From positions 1-23,584 of the forward strand of contig JAIRYY010000074.1 of NCBI GenBank assembly GCA_031267485.1: DNA of 23,584 nucleotides, written 5' to 3'. Of the stretch, positions 15,382 through 23,584 are shown one piece after another. The stretch comes from Tannerella sp. GTDB taxonomy: Bacteria > Bacteroidota > Bacteroidia > Bacteroidales > Tannerellaceae. The notes below the pieces were generated by a model, which worked only from the letters and a program-made list of their open reading frames with translations, did not search any database and was not told the origin of the DNA. Every line of letters starts with the position of its first letter. Within the stretch, counting starts at the first letter, position 1. Made by a program: the position numbers and the translations under genes.

Positions 15382-17517
15382 TTAAAAATTAAACACAGTC
15401 ATTATCGAAAAATTGCGCCCTGCTTCGGGCACATCTATCAGACGGTAAAAACCCGTATGGTCGTAATAGCGCCTGTTCAGCAGATTATGCGCCTGAAAAT
15501 TGACTTTCAGGCCGGTTGCTCCAACCGCAAACGACCGTCCACATGCCGCATTGAGCAACTGATAGCCCGGTGTGGCATTTTCGGGGGGAACAATTTCGTT
15601 CTGAGCGGATACGGCCCTGAATCCGAGCGAAATATAGCCATCCATGCCCGTCCATCGGGTTTGTGGCAGGTACTTTATTTCAACATTTGCACCGGCAGGC
15701 GGAGAAAACGGCAGCGTATACCCTTTCTTATCGCCCGAAAGTTGCCGCGCATAAAGGTAATCGCCTATCAGACTCAGTTCTATCTGCTTAATTATCTTAT
15801 AGTTGACACCAAATTCAAATCCCCAGCGAAACACTTCACTTTGCGTGTAATAATACATTTGCAGCCCCTCATTGTAGCCGGCTGTCGGATTCAGATAGAT
15901 AAAATTCGGGAAATAATTCAAATAGGGTTCTATCTGAATATTAATCCTTTCGCCATACCAGCTGACACCTGCGTCCAGCTGATACGATTCTTCGGGCGAC
16001 AAACCGGCATTGCCTTTCTCGTAACGGAAAATATGATAGTTCACGCCATCCGACGCAAGTTCCTTCGGAATGGGGGTGCGGAAACTTTTGCCGATGTTTG
16101 CCTTGAAACTCCATTCTTCCGGGTTGTAATTCAGGCCAACCGACCAGGTCATGCAGCGGAAAGTCCGTAGCAAAGCCGCCGAACGTTCCCTGTAAACGGC
16201 CGCGCCATTTTCGCCGGGCGTTGCATACCAGTCCTTATATTCATCGGTTTCCGTTTGTATCCTGTCAAGACGGACTCCTCCGCTCACTGTCAGTTTGTCC
16301 GACAGATACCACCTGTCATAGACAAACGCACCCAGAGAATGTGTTCTGAAATCGGGGATAATAAACCCCCAGCCGCTGCGCCGGTTGTCCTGATGTTCGA
16401 AATTAAAACCCGCATGCATGCCGTGCCGGGCGGCAAACGTAAATTTTGCGGCGATATTTGCAGTGTAAGTATCCTTATTAAACCGGCGTTCCAAAGCGTC
16501 GGGGGGGACAGGCATGTAACCGTGCGAGACCGGCTCGGAATATTCCTGCCGGTAATTGTTCTGCCAGGCAAAATCGCTATCCAGCGTCAACCGGTCAAGC
16601 CGGTAACTGATATGACCGGTTGCCTTGAAATGATTGACGGAATGATAAGGCAGGTCTATATCGCGCACCGACCGGTCGTAATCTATTTCGGACAAGCGCA
16701 CTTCCAGCCCGTGCGCATCGGCAAAAAAGCCGCTTTTCGCATAAACGTCCGACAGATAAAAGGTCGCGAACCATTTATCCGAAATAAAACCGAAATGCAC
16801 GCCGCCGTTCCGCTCCTTTCCCGCCGTATTCCGCAACCGCTTATTTTTCAGCTTGATATAATAGGAATAATATTGTATGCTGTCGGCAGGAACCTGATAA
16901 TCGGCGTAATCAATATGCGTAAAATTTACCTTGTACCAGAATCCGTTCCTTTTGCCGCCCAGGTGAACCGAAACTCCGGCAGACTCATTGTTTGTCCGTC
17001 CGAAAAGATTGATTTCGCCCTCCAGCGCCTTTTGCGAGACGTATGAACTTTTCAGATTTATCACGCCCGCGATGGCGTCGGAACCATAAAGCAAAGCCCC
17101 CGGGCCTTTGATGATTTCGATATTATCAAGCGCAAACTGGTCAATTTCCAGCCCGTGGTCTTCCCCCCATTGCTGCCCCTCGTGCTTAACGCCGTTTTCC
17201 GCAACAAGCATCCGGTTAAAGCCCAATCCGCGGATTACAGGTTTCGACTGTCCCGAACCGATATGCATAGCCCTTATGCCCGGTATTTTTTCCAGACTCT
17301 GCATCAAACTGCCTGCAAAATTCTCTTTCAGCAGCGACTCTCCGATTTGCACCACATTCTGCGGCGACCGCATCTGTACATTCCGCCTGCTGTATGCATC
17401 TATAACCACCTCGCCAAGCGAAACGATCGTATCTTTCCTGTTCTGGCCGGACAACTGCAGACAAAGGAACAGCGGCATGAGCATCAAATATCTTCCATAT
17501 ATTTTTATCCAATCCAT
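15382..17517 (-). CDS. TonB-dependent outer-membrane receptor, probable zinc or other metal transporter
   Basis: A 711-residue TonB-dependent receptor. It has a signal peptide (about 1-25), a TonB box-like region (DTIVSLGEVVI), a plug domain (about 35-160, with PGIRAMHIG, PVIRGLGFNRM and IEIIKGPGALLYGSDAIAGV) and a beta barrel ending in the outer-membrane C-terminal aromatic VFNF. The plug motif EGQQWGEDHGLEID is rich in candidate ligands, and I associate it with the zinc receptor-like (ZnuD-type) branch. There is no N-terminal carboxypeptidase-like domain and no SusD partner, so it is not a glycan importer. It leads an operon with a DUF4625 lipoprotein and a Fur-family regulator. Its promoter is covered by a 41-bp palindrome. 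Receptor class is sure; the metal is inferred from the operon. Confidence 0.9.
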   Translation of the reverse strand: MDWIKIYGRYLMLMPLFLCLQLSGQNRKDTIVSLGEVVIDAYSRRNVQMRSPQNVVQIGESLLKENFAGSLMQSLEKIPGIRAMHIGSGQSKPVIRGLGFNRMLVAENGVKHEGQQWGEDHGLEIDQFALDNIEIIKGPGALLYGSDAIAGVINLKSSYVSQKALEGEINLFGRTNNESAGVSVHLGGKRNGFWYKVNFTHIDYADYQVPADSIQYYSYYIKLKNKRLRNTAGKERNGGVHFGFISDKWFATFYLSDVYAKSGFFADAHGLEVRLSEIDYDRSVRDIDLPYHSVNHFKATGHISYRLDRLTLDSDFAWQNNYRQEYSEPVSHGYMPVPPDALERRFNKDTYTANIAAKFTFAARHGMHAGFNFEHQDNRRSGWGFIIPDFRTHSLGAFVYDRWYLSDKLTVSGGVRLDRIQTETDEYKDWYATPGENGAAVYRERSAALLRTFRCMTWSVGLNYNPEEWSFKANIGKSFRTPIPKELASDGVNYHIFRYEKGNAGLSPEESYQLDAGVSWYGERINIQIEPYLNYFPNFIYLNPTAGYNEGLQMYYYTQSEVFRWGFEFGVNYKIIKQIELSLIGDYLYARQLSGDKKGYTLPFSPPAGANVEIKYLPQTRWTGMDGYISLGFRAVSAQNEIVPPENATPGYQLLNAACGRSFAVGATGLKVNFQAHNLLNRRYYDHTGFYRLIDVPEAGRNFSIMTVFNF

Positions 17518-17535
17518 ATCTCTCTTTTAACGCCG

Positions 17536-17565
17536 CAAAAATACAATAATATTTTTATATTGCAA
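17536..17565 (-). promoter_or_regulatory. Promoter of the metal-receptor operon
   Basis: On the minus strand TTG (17565-17563), a 19-base spacer and TATTTTTG (17543-17536). The -33 TTG and most of the spacer lie in the palindrome at 17548-17588, so a repressor bound there would block this promoter. Confidence 0.7.
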
Positions 17566-17588
17566 CAATGTTGCAATATAAAAATATT
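17548..17588. promoter_or_regulatory. 41-bp perfect palindrome, probable Fur/Zur-type operator
   Basis: Two perfect 20-base arms flank a single central A (17568); the core reads TTGCAACA-A-TGTTGCAA. It lies between the divergent receptor operon and miaB. The 17-base core with 1-base centre has the size and symmetry of Fur-family boxes, and the operon encodes a Fur-family protein. The AT-rich outer arms make the whole unusually long for one dimer site. Confidence 0.7.
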
Positions 17589-17616
17589 GCATATTATGGA
17601 AAATATACTATATTTG
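17587..17616 (+). promoter_or_regulatory. Promoter of miaB
   Basis: TTG (17587-17589), a 19-base spacer and TATATTTG (17609-17616) fit the Bacteroides consensus, 25 bases upstream of the ATG. The -33 TTG overlaps the last 2 bases of the 41-bp palindrome. Confidence 0.65.
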
Positions 17617-17641
17617 CAGTCATTTTTTTTGAAAATACAAT

Positions 17642-19000
17642 ATGGCTCAAAATATAAAAGATACCGCCGAACGCAAACTTTATATCGAAACTTATGGCTG
17701 TCAGATGAATGTGGCGGACACCGAAGTCATATCGTCCGTGATGCAGACGGATGGTTATGCGCTTACGGAAAATATCGAGGAGGCGGATGCGATTTTTGTC
17801 AACACCTGTTCTGTCCGCGATAATGCGGAACAGCGCGTAATCGGCCGCCTGCAGTATTTCCGGTCGCTGCGCAAGCATAAAAAATCGCTCATAATAGGCG
17901 TCCTGGGGTGCATGGCGGAGCGTGTGAAAGACGATTTGATAAGGAATCATGGCGTCGACCTGGTGGCCGGGCCTGATTCATACATGGACCTGCCGAATCT
18001 GGCGGGAGCGGTGGAACGCGGGGAAAAAGCCATTAATGTGGAACTCTCGCCGCAGGAGACATATAAAGATGTGAAACCATTGAAAATTGCCGGCGTACAC
18101 GTGGCGGGCTTTGTTTCCATCATGCGTGGCTGCAACAATTTCTGTTCGTATTGCATCGTGCCCTATACGAGGGGACGCGAACGTAGCCGCGATACGGAAA
18201 GTATCCTGGACGAAGTGGCCGATATGTGTTCCAAAGGATACCGGGACGTGACTTTGCTGGGGCAGAACGTAAACTCGTACAGCTATAAAACGGCCGGCGG
18301 TGGGGCGACCGGCTTTCCGCAACTGCTGGAGCGCGTGGCGGAAACGGCGCCGGGGATGCGTGTCCGCTTTATGACCTCTCATCCGAAAGACATGAGTGAC
18401 GAGATGCTTCATGTGATGGCTGCACACCGGAACATCTGCCGGCATATTCATCTTCCGGCCCAGTCGGGCAGCACGAAGATTCTGCGGGTCATGAACCGCA
18501 GGTACACCCGCGAGTGGTATCTCGACCGGATAGCCGCCATACGCCGCATTTTGCCGGACTGCGCCATTTCGACCGATTTGTTCTGCGGGTTTCATTCCGA
18601 GACGGAAGAAGATTTCGAGGAGACGCTTTCGCTGATGCGCGAAGTGCGGTACGATTCGGCATTCATGTTTAAATATTCGGAGCGGCCGGGAACGCATGCC
18701 GCCGGACATTTGCCGGACGATGTGCCGGAAGAGGTCAAAATACGGCGCCTGCAGGACATGATTGATTTGCAAAACAAACTGTCGGAAGAAAGCAACCTCC
18801 GCGATGTCGGGAAAACTTTCGAGGCGCTTGTCGAAGGCTTTTCGAAACGTTCGCGCGACCGGCTTTTCGGCCATACGGAACACAACAAGGTCGTCATATT
18901 CGACAAAGGCTTACATCGCATGGGCGATTTTGTCAAGGTATGCATCGAGAATGCGACCTCGGCAACCCTATTTGGAAAAGAAATTGTTAAAAATGCATAA
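17642..19000 (+). CDS. miaB: tRNA methylthiotransferase MiaB
   Basis: A 452-residue radical-SAM enzyme that adds a methylthio group to N6-isopentenyl-adenosine 37 of tRNA. The N-terminal UPF0004 domain holds one Fe-S cluster through Cys 20, 56 and 90. The radical-SAM motif is C164-x3-C168-x2-C171, and a C-terminal TRAM domain (about 385-452) completes the family layout. The motif YGCQMN near the N-terminus separates it from RimO. It is divergent from the metal-receptor operon and followed after about 100 bases by ftsX. Confidence 0.95.
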   Translation: MAQNIKDTAERKLYIETYGCQMNVADTEVISSVMQTDGYALTENIEEADAIFVNTCSVRDNAEQRVIGRLQYFRSLRKHKKSLIIGVLGCMAERVKDDLIRNHGVDLVAGPDSYMDLPNLAGAVERGEKAINVELSPQETYKDVKPLKIAGVHVAGFVSIMRGCNNFCSYCIVPYTRGRERSRDTESILDEVADMCSKGYRDVTLLGQNVNSYSYKTAGGGATGFPQLLERVAETAPGMRVRFMTSHPKDMSDEMLHVMAAHRNICRHIHLPAQSGSTKILRVMNRRYTREWYLDRIAAIRRILPDCAISTDLFCGFHSETEEDFEETLSLMREVRYDSAFMFKYSERPGTHAAGHLPDDVPEEVKIRRLQDMIDLQNKLSEESNLRDVGKTFEALVEGFSKRSRDRLFGHTEHNKVVIFDKGLHRMGDFVKVCIENATSATLFGKEIVKNA

Positions 19001-19103
19001 ACTGTGATGATTTTACATGGAAATGTATTTATTTTGTGCCGAAATTGGGAGGAATAGTAGTTGGTCCTTCCGCAAAACTTTATATTTACGAGAGTTACTT
19101 TGA

Positions 19104-19982
19104 ATGGCAGCAAAAAATAAAAGGAATACAATATCATTTTTCAATTCCCATCTCATTTCGGTGGTCAGTATTTCGTTGGTACTTTTTCTTCTGGGGCTGA
19201 TATTAATAGTCGGTTTCCTGGGCAATGAACTGTCTCACTACGTGAAGGAAAACATTTCAATATCCGTCGTCCTGGCAGAAAATCTTCCTGCTGCGAGAAT
19301 CCACAAGCTGCAGGACAACCTCGATAGCCGGCAATATGTAAAGTCAACGGAATACATCTCGAAAGAGCAGGCTTTGCTTGAGATGCAGCGCGAGCTTGGC
19401 GAAAATCCCGAAACCTTTCTCGGTTTTAATCCTTTTCATGCGTCCATCGAGGTCAAGCTAAAGTCGGAATACACGCATCCGGACAGCCTGTCACTGGTAG
19501 AACGGCGCATAGCTTCCGAGGCGGGCGTCACCGACGTGCTGTATCGCAAAGACATGATGCAGACGGTGAACCAGAATATACGCCGGGTGGGCGCCGTACT
19601 GTTCATGCTGCTTATTGTGCTGATAGTAATCACATTCATTCTTATAAACAATACGGTGCGGCTTCTGATTTATTCGAAGCGGTTTCTCATCTATACGATG
19701 CGCCTTGTCGGTGCAACCCCTGCTTTTATCCGCCGTCCATTTGTGCGGCATAACGTTATAAGCGGATTTATTGCCAGCTTGATAGCAATAATTATGCTTG
19801 TCGGTTCGTTGTATTACATAAAACAGGAATTTGTCGGAGTGGAGGAGGTTCTGAGCCGGGAAACATTGCTGCTCATATATGGCATTGTCATTGCGGCGGG
19901 AGTTTTTTTATCGGTTTTTGCGGCCCATTTTTCCGTAAACAGGTATCTGCGCATGACGCGCAGCAAGCTGCACAGTGTTTAA
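19104..19982 (+). CDS. ftsX: Cell-division ABC-transporter-like permease FtsX
   Basis: A 292-residue membrane protein with a first transmembrane helix at about 16-38, an extracytoplasmic domain of roughly 130 residues and three C-terminal helices (about 170-190, 220-245, 255-278). With the ATPase FtsE it controls peptidoglycan hydrolysis at the septum; ftsE is not in this window. A box-like TATATTTA lies in the intergenic gap but misses the consensus by one base. DUF3098 and uppP follow, as in other Bacteroidales. Confidence 0.92.
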   Translation: MAAKNKRNTISFFNSHLISVVSISLVLFLLGLILIVGFLGNELSHYVKENISISVVLAENLPAARIHKLQDNLDSRQYVKSTEYISKEQALLEMQRELGENPETFLGFNPFHASIEVKLKSEYTHPDSLSLVERRIASEAGVTDVLYRKDMMQTVNQNIRRVGAVLFMLLIVLIVITFILINNTVRLLIYSKRFLIYTMRLVGATPAFIRRPFVRHNVISGFIASLIAIIMLVGSLYYIKQEFVGVEEVLSRETLLLIYGIVIAAGVFLSVFAAHFSVNRYLRMTRSKLHSV

Positions 19983-20009
19983 ACCGGGTATGAAAATTAA
20001 AAATAATAT

Positions 20010-20270
20010 ATGCGTATGAAAGATTTTGCATTTGGGAAAGAAAATTTTATTTTGATAGCGGCTGCTGTCGTGTTGATAATCGTGGGTTTTGCGCTGATGA
20101 GCGGCGGAGGTTCGTCCGACGGAGTGTCGTTCAATCCGGCGATATTCAGCAAACAGCGTATTGTCGTTGCTCCTCTCGTAACCGTACTGGGTTTTGCGCT
20201 TGTTGTTGTCGGTATTTTAATAAAACCGAAAGACGATTCGAAATCTGACAATGTAAACAGGAAAGCATGA
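20010..20270 (+). CDS. DUF3098 small membrane protein
   Basis: An 86-residue protein of the DUF3098 family found in Bacteroidota, recognisable from the [10 protein letters not shown] start and the QRIVVAPLV segment. Two membrane helices (about 14-32 and 51-70) are separated by a short Ser/Gly-rich loop. Its end overlaps the uppP start by 4 bases. The place between ftsX and uppP suggests an envelope role, but the function is unknown. Confidence 0.88.
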   Translation: MRMKDFAFGKENFILIAAAVVLIIVGFALMSGGGSSDGVSFNPAIFSKQRIVVAPLVTVLGFALVVVGILIKPKDDSKSDNVNRKA

Positions 20271-21073
20271 GTTGGCTGGAAGCCCTTGTACTGGGTCTTA
20301 TTCAGGGCCTGACCGAGTTTTTACCCGTTAGCAGCAGCGGACACCTGATGATTGCCGGAACTTTTTTCGGGTTGAATGGCGAAGAGAATCTTGCATTTAC
20401 CGTACTTCTTCATGTAGCGACCGTATTGAGTACCATCGTTATCTTATGGACGGAGATAGCCGGCCTGTTCAGGGGATTCTTTTCTTTTAGCCGGAATGAG
20501 GAAACGAAACTTGTGCTGAAGATTTTACTTTCGGCGGTTCCCGTGGGGATTGTCGGCCTGTTTTTTAAAGACACGGTCGAAGATATGTTCGGAAGCGGTT
20601 TGCTGCTGGTCGGATGCATGCTGTTGCTGACGGCGGCATTGCTGACGGTTTCACATTTTGCCGGGCGGCGGCGGAAAAGGGAGCTGTCATACCGCGACGC
20701 ATTCGTCATAGGGCTTGCGCAGGCATGCGCCGTGATGCCCGGCCTGTCGCGTTCGGGTTCCACGATTGCAACCGGCATACTGCTCGGAATCGAAAAGGAA
20801 AAAGTGGCAAAGTTCTCTTTCCTGATGGTCATTATTCCGGTGCTGGGCGAAGCGCTCCTGGATGTCGTGAAAGTATTGAAGGGAGACGAACTGTCCGCTT
20901 TTCAGGCAATACCCGCAAGCGTTATGATATGCGGTTTTGCAGCAGCGTTTCTGTCGGGCGCTTTTGCCTGCAAATGGATGATTAATATGGTAAAAAGAGG
21001 CAAACTCCTCTATTTTGCGTATTACTGCATCGCTTTGGGTCTGTTTACCGTCATTTACTCGTTAATACATTGA
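20267..21073 (+). CDS. uppP: Undecaprenyl-diphosphatase UppP (BacA)
   Basis: A 268-residue polytopic membrane phosphatase that recycles undecaprenyl pyrophosphate to the lipid carrier phosphate for peptidoglycan and surface-glycan synthesis; it also gives bacitracin tolerance. The family motifs are clear: [10 protein letters not shown] at 17-26 and PGLSRSGST in the second half. About seven or eight helices are visible. The start overlaps the DUF3098 stop by 4 bases, and truB follows after 4 bases. Confidence 0.95.
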   Translation: MSWLEALVLGLIQGLTEFLPVSSSGHLMIAGTFFGLNGEENLAFTVLLHVATVLSTIVILWTEIAGLFRGFFSFSRNEETKLVLKILLSAVPVGIVGLFFKDTVEDMFGSGLLLVGCMLLLTAALLTVSHFAGRRRKRELSYRDAFVIGLAQACAVMPGLSRSGSTIATGILLGIEKEKVAKFSFLMVIIPVLGEALLDVVKVLKGDELSAFQAIPASVMICGFAAAFLSGAFACKWMINMVKRGKLLYFAYYCIALGLFTVIYSLIH

Positions 21074-21077
21074 CGAC

Positions 21078-21782
21078 ATGGACTTTGAGAATGGCGAAGT
21101 AATATGTTTCAACAAACCGCTGGATTGGACATCGTTCGATTTGGTGAATAAGTTCCGTTACAAACTGTCGCGCAGGTTGCATGTCAGAAAAATAAAAGTA
21201 GGCCATGCGGGGACGCTCGACCCGAAGGCGACGGGCGTGATGATTTTGTGCACGGGACGGGCGACCAAACGGATTGAGGAATTTCAGGGACAGACGAAAG
21301 AATATGTGGCAACGCTGAAACTGGGGGCGACGACGCCATCGTTCGACCTCGAAAAAGAAATTGACGCCACATATCCTACCGAACATATTACGCGCGAAAA
21401 GGTCGACCGCGTCCTGAAAACGTTTGTCGGGCGGATAGAACAGATACCTCCCGCCTTTTCCGCCTGCAATGTGAACGGGAAACGGGCGTACGAACTGGCG
21501 CGCAGGGGAATAGAGGCTCCCCTGAAAGCGAAAGAACTGGTTATCGACGGGATAGAACTGCTTGCGTATGACTTGCCTGTTGTAAAAATACGTGTGGTAT
21601 GCAGCAAAGGTACGTATATCAGGGCGCTGGCGCGGGATATCGGGTACGCCCTCGATTCCGGCGCTCACCTGACGGCGCTGGAACGGACGCGCGTCGGAGA
21701 AATCACGCTCGACAAATGCCTGTCCACCGAAGATATCGACGTCTTTCTGGAACAGGCGATACCTGCCGGAAGGCCTGTGTGA
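21078..21782 (+). CDS. truB: tRNA pseudouridine-55 synthase TruB
   Basis: A 234-residue enzyme that makes pseudouridine 55 in the T-loop of tRNAs. The catalytic Asp is D48 in the motif VGHAGTLDPKATG. Other family stretches are QTKEYVATLKLG and SKGTYIRALARDIG. The length matches short TruB proteins that have no long C-terminal PUA domain. It follows uppP by 4 bases within the same operon. Confidence 0.95.
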   Translation: MDFENGEVICFNKPLDWTSFDLVNKFRYKLSRRLHVRKIKVGHAGTLDPKATGVMILCTGRATKRIEEFQGQTKEYVATLKLGATTPSFDLEKEIDATYPTEHITREKVDRVLKTFVGRIEQIPPAFSACNVNGKRAYELARRGIEAPLKAKELVIDGIELLAYDLPVVKIRVVCSKGTYIRALARDIGYALDSGAHLTALERTRVGEITLDKCLSTEDIDVFLEQAIPAGRPV

Positions 21783-21818
21783 TATTGAACTTAAACTTGA
21801 TGATATAATATATAATAT

Positions 21819-22868
21819 ATGAAACTCTCGAAATTTAAATTTACGTTACCGGCATCGTTGATAGCTCAATACCCGACCCGGTTCCGCGACGAATCGCGCA
21901 TGATGGTCATTCATCGTAATAAAGGGAAGATTGAGCATCGTGAATTTAAGGAAATTATCAAATATTTTGGTAAGGGCGATGTCTTTATAATGAATAACAC
22001 GAAAGTATTTCCCGCCCGGCTGTACGGGAACAAGGAAAAGACGGGAGCGCGCATAGAAGTATTCCTGCTGAGGGAACTTAACCCCGAACTCCGTTTGTGG
22101 GATGTGCTTGTCGACCCGGCGCGCAAGATTCGCATAGGAAACAAGCTGTATTTCGGCGAAGACGACTCGCTGGTCGCCGAAGTGATAGACAACACGACAT
22201 CGCGCGGACGGACGCTTCGCTTTCTGTTTGACAGTTCGCACGAGGTATTTATAAAGACGCTGTACGGCATGGGGAACACGCCTCTTCCGAGATACATAAC
22301 CCGCGAAGCGAACGCGGACGACGTGGAGCGTTACCAGACAATCTATGCAAAGGAGGAAGGCGCCGTCGTCGCTCCCGCCGCCGGTCTTCATTTCAGCCGC
22401 GAACTCATGAAACGCCTTGAGATAAAAGACTGCAAGTTTGAGTTCCTGACGGTTCATTCCGGCCTGGGCAACTACCGCGAGATAGACGTGGAGGATTTGT
22501 CGAAGCACAAAATGGACTCGGAGCAGATGAAGATAAGCGTCGAGACGGCCAATTCGGTCAACGACGCGAAAGATAAGGGAAAAAAAATCTGCGCCGTGGG
22601 AACATCCGTCATGCGCGCAATAGAATCGTCCGTAAGTACCGATGGCCACCTGAAAGAATATGACGGCTGGACCAATAAATTCATCTTCATGCCGTACGAT
22701 TTCAGCATAGCGAACTGCATGATTACCAATTTTCATACGCCGCTCTCGGCATTGCTCATGATGACGGCCACGTTCGGCGGCTACGACCTGGTAATGGAAG
22801 CGTATCACATCGCCATGAAAGAGGGCTACCGCTTCTGCGCTTACGGCGACGCCCTGCTGATTTTATAA
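21819..22868 (+). CDS. queA: S-adenosylmethionine:tRNA ribosyltransferase-isomerase QueA
   Basis: A 349-residue enzyme that moves the ribosyl part of SAM onto preQ1 in tRNA to form epoxyqueuosine, the substrate of the QueH encoded at 10498. The family stretches include [34 protein letters not shown], and [15 protein letters not shown] near the end. The length is standard. It starts 36 bases after truB and its stop overlaps the folK start by one base. Confidence 0.96.
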   Translation: MKLSKFKFTLPASLIAQYPTRFRDESRMMVIHRNKGKIEHREFKEIIKYFGKGDVFIMNNTKVFPARLYGNKEKTGARIEVFLLRELNPELRLWDVLVDPARKIRIGNKLYFGEDDSLVAEVIDNTTSRGRTLRFLFDSSHEVFIKTLYGMGNTPLPRYITREANADDVERYQTIYAKEEGAVVAPAAGLHFSRELMKRLEIKDCKFEFLTVHSGLGNYREIDVEDLSKHKMDSEQMKISVETANSVNDAKDKGKKICAVGTSVMRAIESSVSTDGHLKEYDGWTNKFIFMPYDFSIANCMITNFHTPLSALLMMTATFGGYDLVMEAYHIAMKEGYRFCAYGDALLIL

Positions 22869-23308
22869 TGCCGGTCTTTCTGGGCCTGGGTTCCAATCTC
22901 GGAAACCGGCGGGAAAATATGGAAAAAGCGCTTGCGCTTATTGCCGGCAGGGCAGGGAAAATCCTTGCCCTTTCCGGTTTTTATGAAACGCCTCCATGGG
23001 GCTACGCCTCCACGAAAACATACCTCAATGCCGCCGTCAAAATCGAAACCGGACTGTCGCCTCACGAACTGCTTGCCACCACCCGGGCGATAGAAAAAGA
23101 ACTCGGACGGGAGGAGAAAACCGTAAACGGCATCTATCGCGACCGTATCATCGACATAGACATCCTGCTATATGACAGGCTGGTTCTGCAGACGCCGGAA
23201 CTGACAATCCCCCACCCGCTGATGCTCCAGCGGCAATTCGTCATGCAGCCGCTGTCGGAAATAGCGCCGGACACAGTCCGTCTCATGCAGGAAAAAAGCG
23301 CTCCTTGA
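22868..23308 (+). CDS. folK: 7,8-dihydro-6-hydroxymethylpterin pyrophosphokinase FolK
   Basis: A 146-residue kinase of folate synthesis that transfers pyrophosphate from ATP to 6-hydroxymethyl-dihydropterin. Visible are GLGSNLGNR (6-14), the FYETPPWG pterin/substrate loop (38-45), the magnesium-binding Asp 96 and 98 in DIDIL and the PHPLMLQRQFVMQPL motif. It overlaps queA by one base and closes the rightmost operon. Confidence 0.95.
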   Translation: MPVFLGLGSNLGNRRENMEKALALIAGRAGKILALSGFYETPPWGYASTKTYLNAAVKIETGLSPHELLATTRAIEKELGREEKTVNGIYRDRIIDIDILLYDRLVLQTPELTIPHPLMLQRQFVMQPLSEIAPDTVRLMQEKSAP

Positions 23309-23436
23309 AGTTTCCCATAATCTCCACTCCCGAAACATCGCCGGCTGTCGACGAGGACTTTTACAAACTTTGCGGCGCATGGGAGTCCGCCCAAAGCGCG
23401 GAAGGTTTCTTTCTTTACAATCATGATATATTATGA
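23305..23436 (+). other. Possible small ORF or gene remnant after folK
   Basis: A 43-codon frame from a TTG that overlaps the folK stop reads LKFPIISTPE, then VDEDFYKLCGAWES and a short tail to TGA. The middle reminds me of small antitoxin-like Bacteroidota proteins with a FYxLCGAW core, but there is no ATG, and no intact toxin gene follows. The rest of the window (23437-23584) shows no gene, RNA or repeat I can support. Confidence 0.25.
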
Positions 23437-23584
23437 ACAGCATAGGAACGTAAGCATTTTGACAGACAATATTCACGCCATTCATCTGCGGCGCGACCGT
23501 AAGCCAACGTGAGTTCGACCTAAGAAATCTTATTTAAGCCGTATGAATCAATGATTTCAAGATTGAGAGAAGGTTTTTTAGGTA

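Noticed and set aside
15139..17046. Two long plus-strand open frames (343 and 263 codons) opposite the TonB receptor and DUF4625 genes
   Set aside because: They are shadows of well-supported minus-strand genes and have no recognisable domains.
21846..22808. A 320-codon minus-strand open frame opposite queA
   Set aside because: It lies entirely within queA, whose family motifs are intact, and has no promoter or family match of its own.
1..23584. CRISPR array, tRNA, rRNA or insertion sequence
   Set aside because: No regularly spaced repeats, RNA-gene sequences, transposase motifs or IS-like terminal repeats were found on reading both strands; the crRNA source for Cas6 must be elsewhere.

Overview
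The window looks like a chromosomal piece of a Bacteroidales bacterium (phylum Bacteroidota). This rests on gene content and order (yceD-rpmF-fabH-era-der; ftsX-DUF3098-uppP-truB-queA-folK), on a glycine-rich RRM protein, a DUF4625 lipoprotein and a GH43 lipoprotein, and on many promoters that fit the Bacteroides sigma-ABfr pattern (a -7 box TAnnTTTG with TTG/TTTG about 19-20 bases upstream). No rRNA, tRNA, IS element or CRISPR array was seen.

Layout. (1) 1-2531, minus strand: an operon of cas6, a DHH-superfamily phosphodiesterase-like gene and a third gene cut by the left edge, whose readable 260 residues resemble the soluble N-terminal part of CRISPR-associated CorA. These genes are separated by a 4-base overlap and a 1-base gap. 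I read this as the signalling arm of a type III CRISPR system of the Cas10/SAM-AMP/CorA/NrN kind described in Bacteroides fragilis; the Cas10/Cmr genes would lie off the left edge. (2) 2656-3844: a GH43-type glycosidase lipoprotein. (3) 3848-4476, minus: a DivIC/FtsB-like division protein plus a small membrane protein. (4) 4567-6287: dnaX, split at a run of ten A into a short gamma frame and a -1 frame that completes tau, which fits programmed frameshifting or slippage. (5) 6289-10435, minus: the yceD-rpmF-fabH-era-der cluster, with a strong hairpin between rpmF and fabH. (6) 10498-11120: queH. (7) 11309-13332: a secreted AXE1-like esterase, then an RRM RNA-binding protein with a clear terminator. 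(8) 13396-14469: a nitronate monooxygenase-like flavoprotein. (9) 14450-17565, minus: a probable metal (zinc?) uptake operon of TonB-dependent receptor, DUF4625 lipoprotein and Fur/Zur-family regulator. It is headed by a perfect 41-bp palindrome covering the -33 element of its own promoter and touching the -33 element of the divergent miaB. (10) 17587-23308: miaB, then ftsX, a DUF3098 protein, uppP, truB, queA and folK. The last 276 bases hold at most a short gene remnant.

How the genes relate. Much of the window is housekeeping: replication clamp loading, ribosome-assembly GTPases, fatty-acid initiation, envelope lipid carrier recycling, and tRNA modification (MiaB, TruB, and both QueA and QueH of the queuosine pathway). 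The accessory parts are the CRISPR signalling operon, the two secreted carbohydrate-active enzymes and the palindrome-controlled metal-uptake operon.
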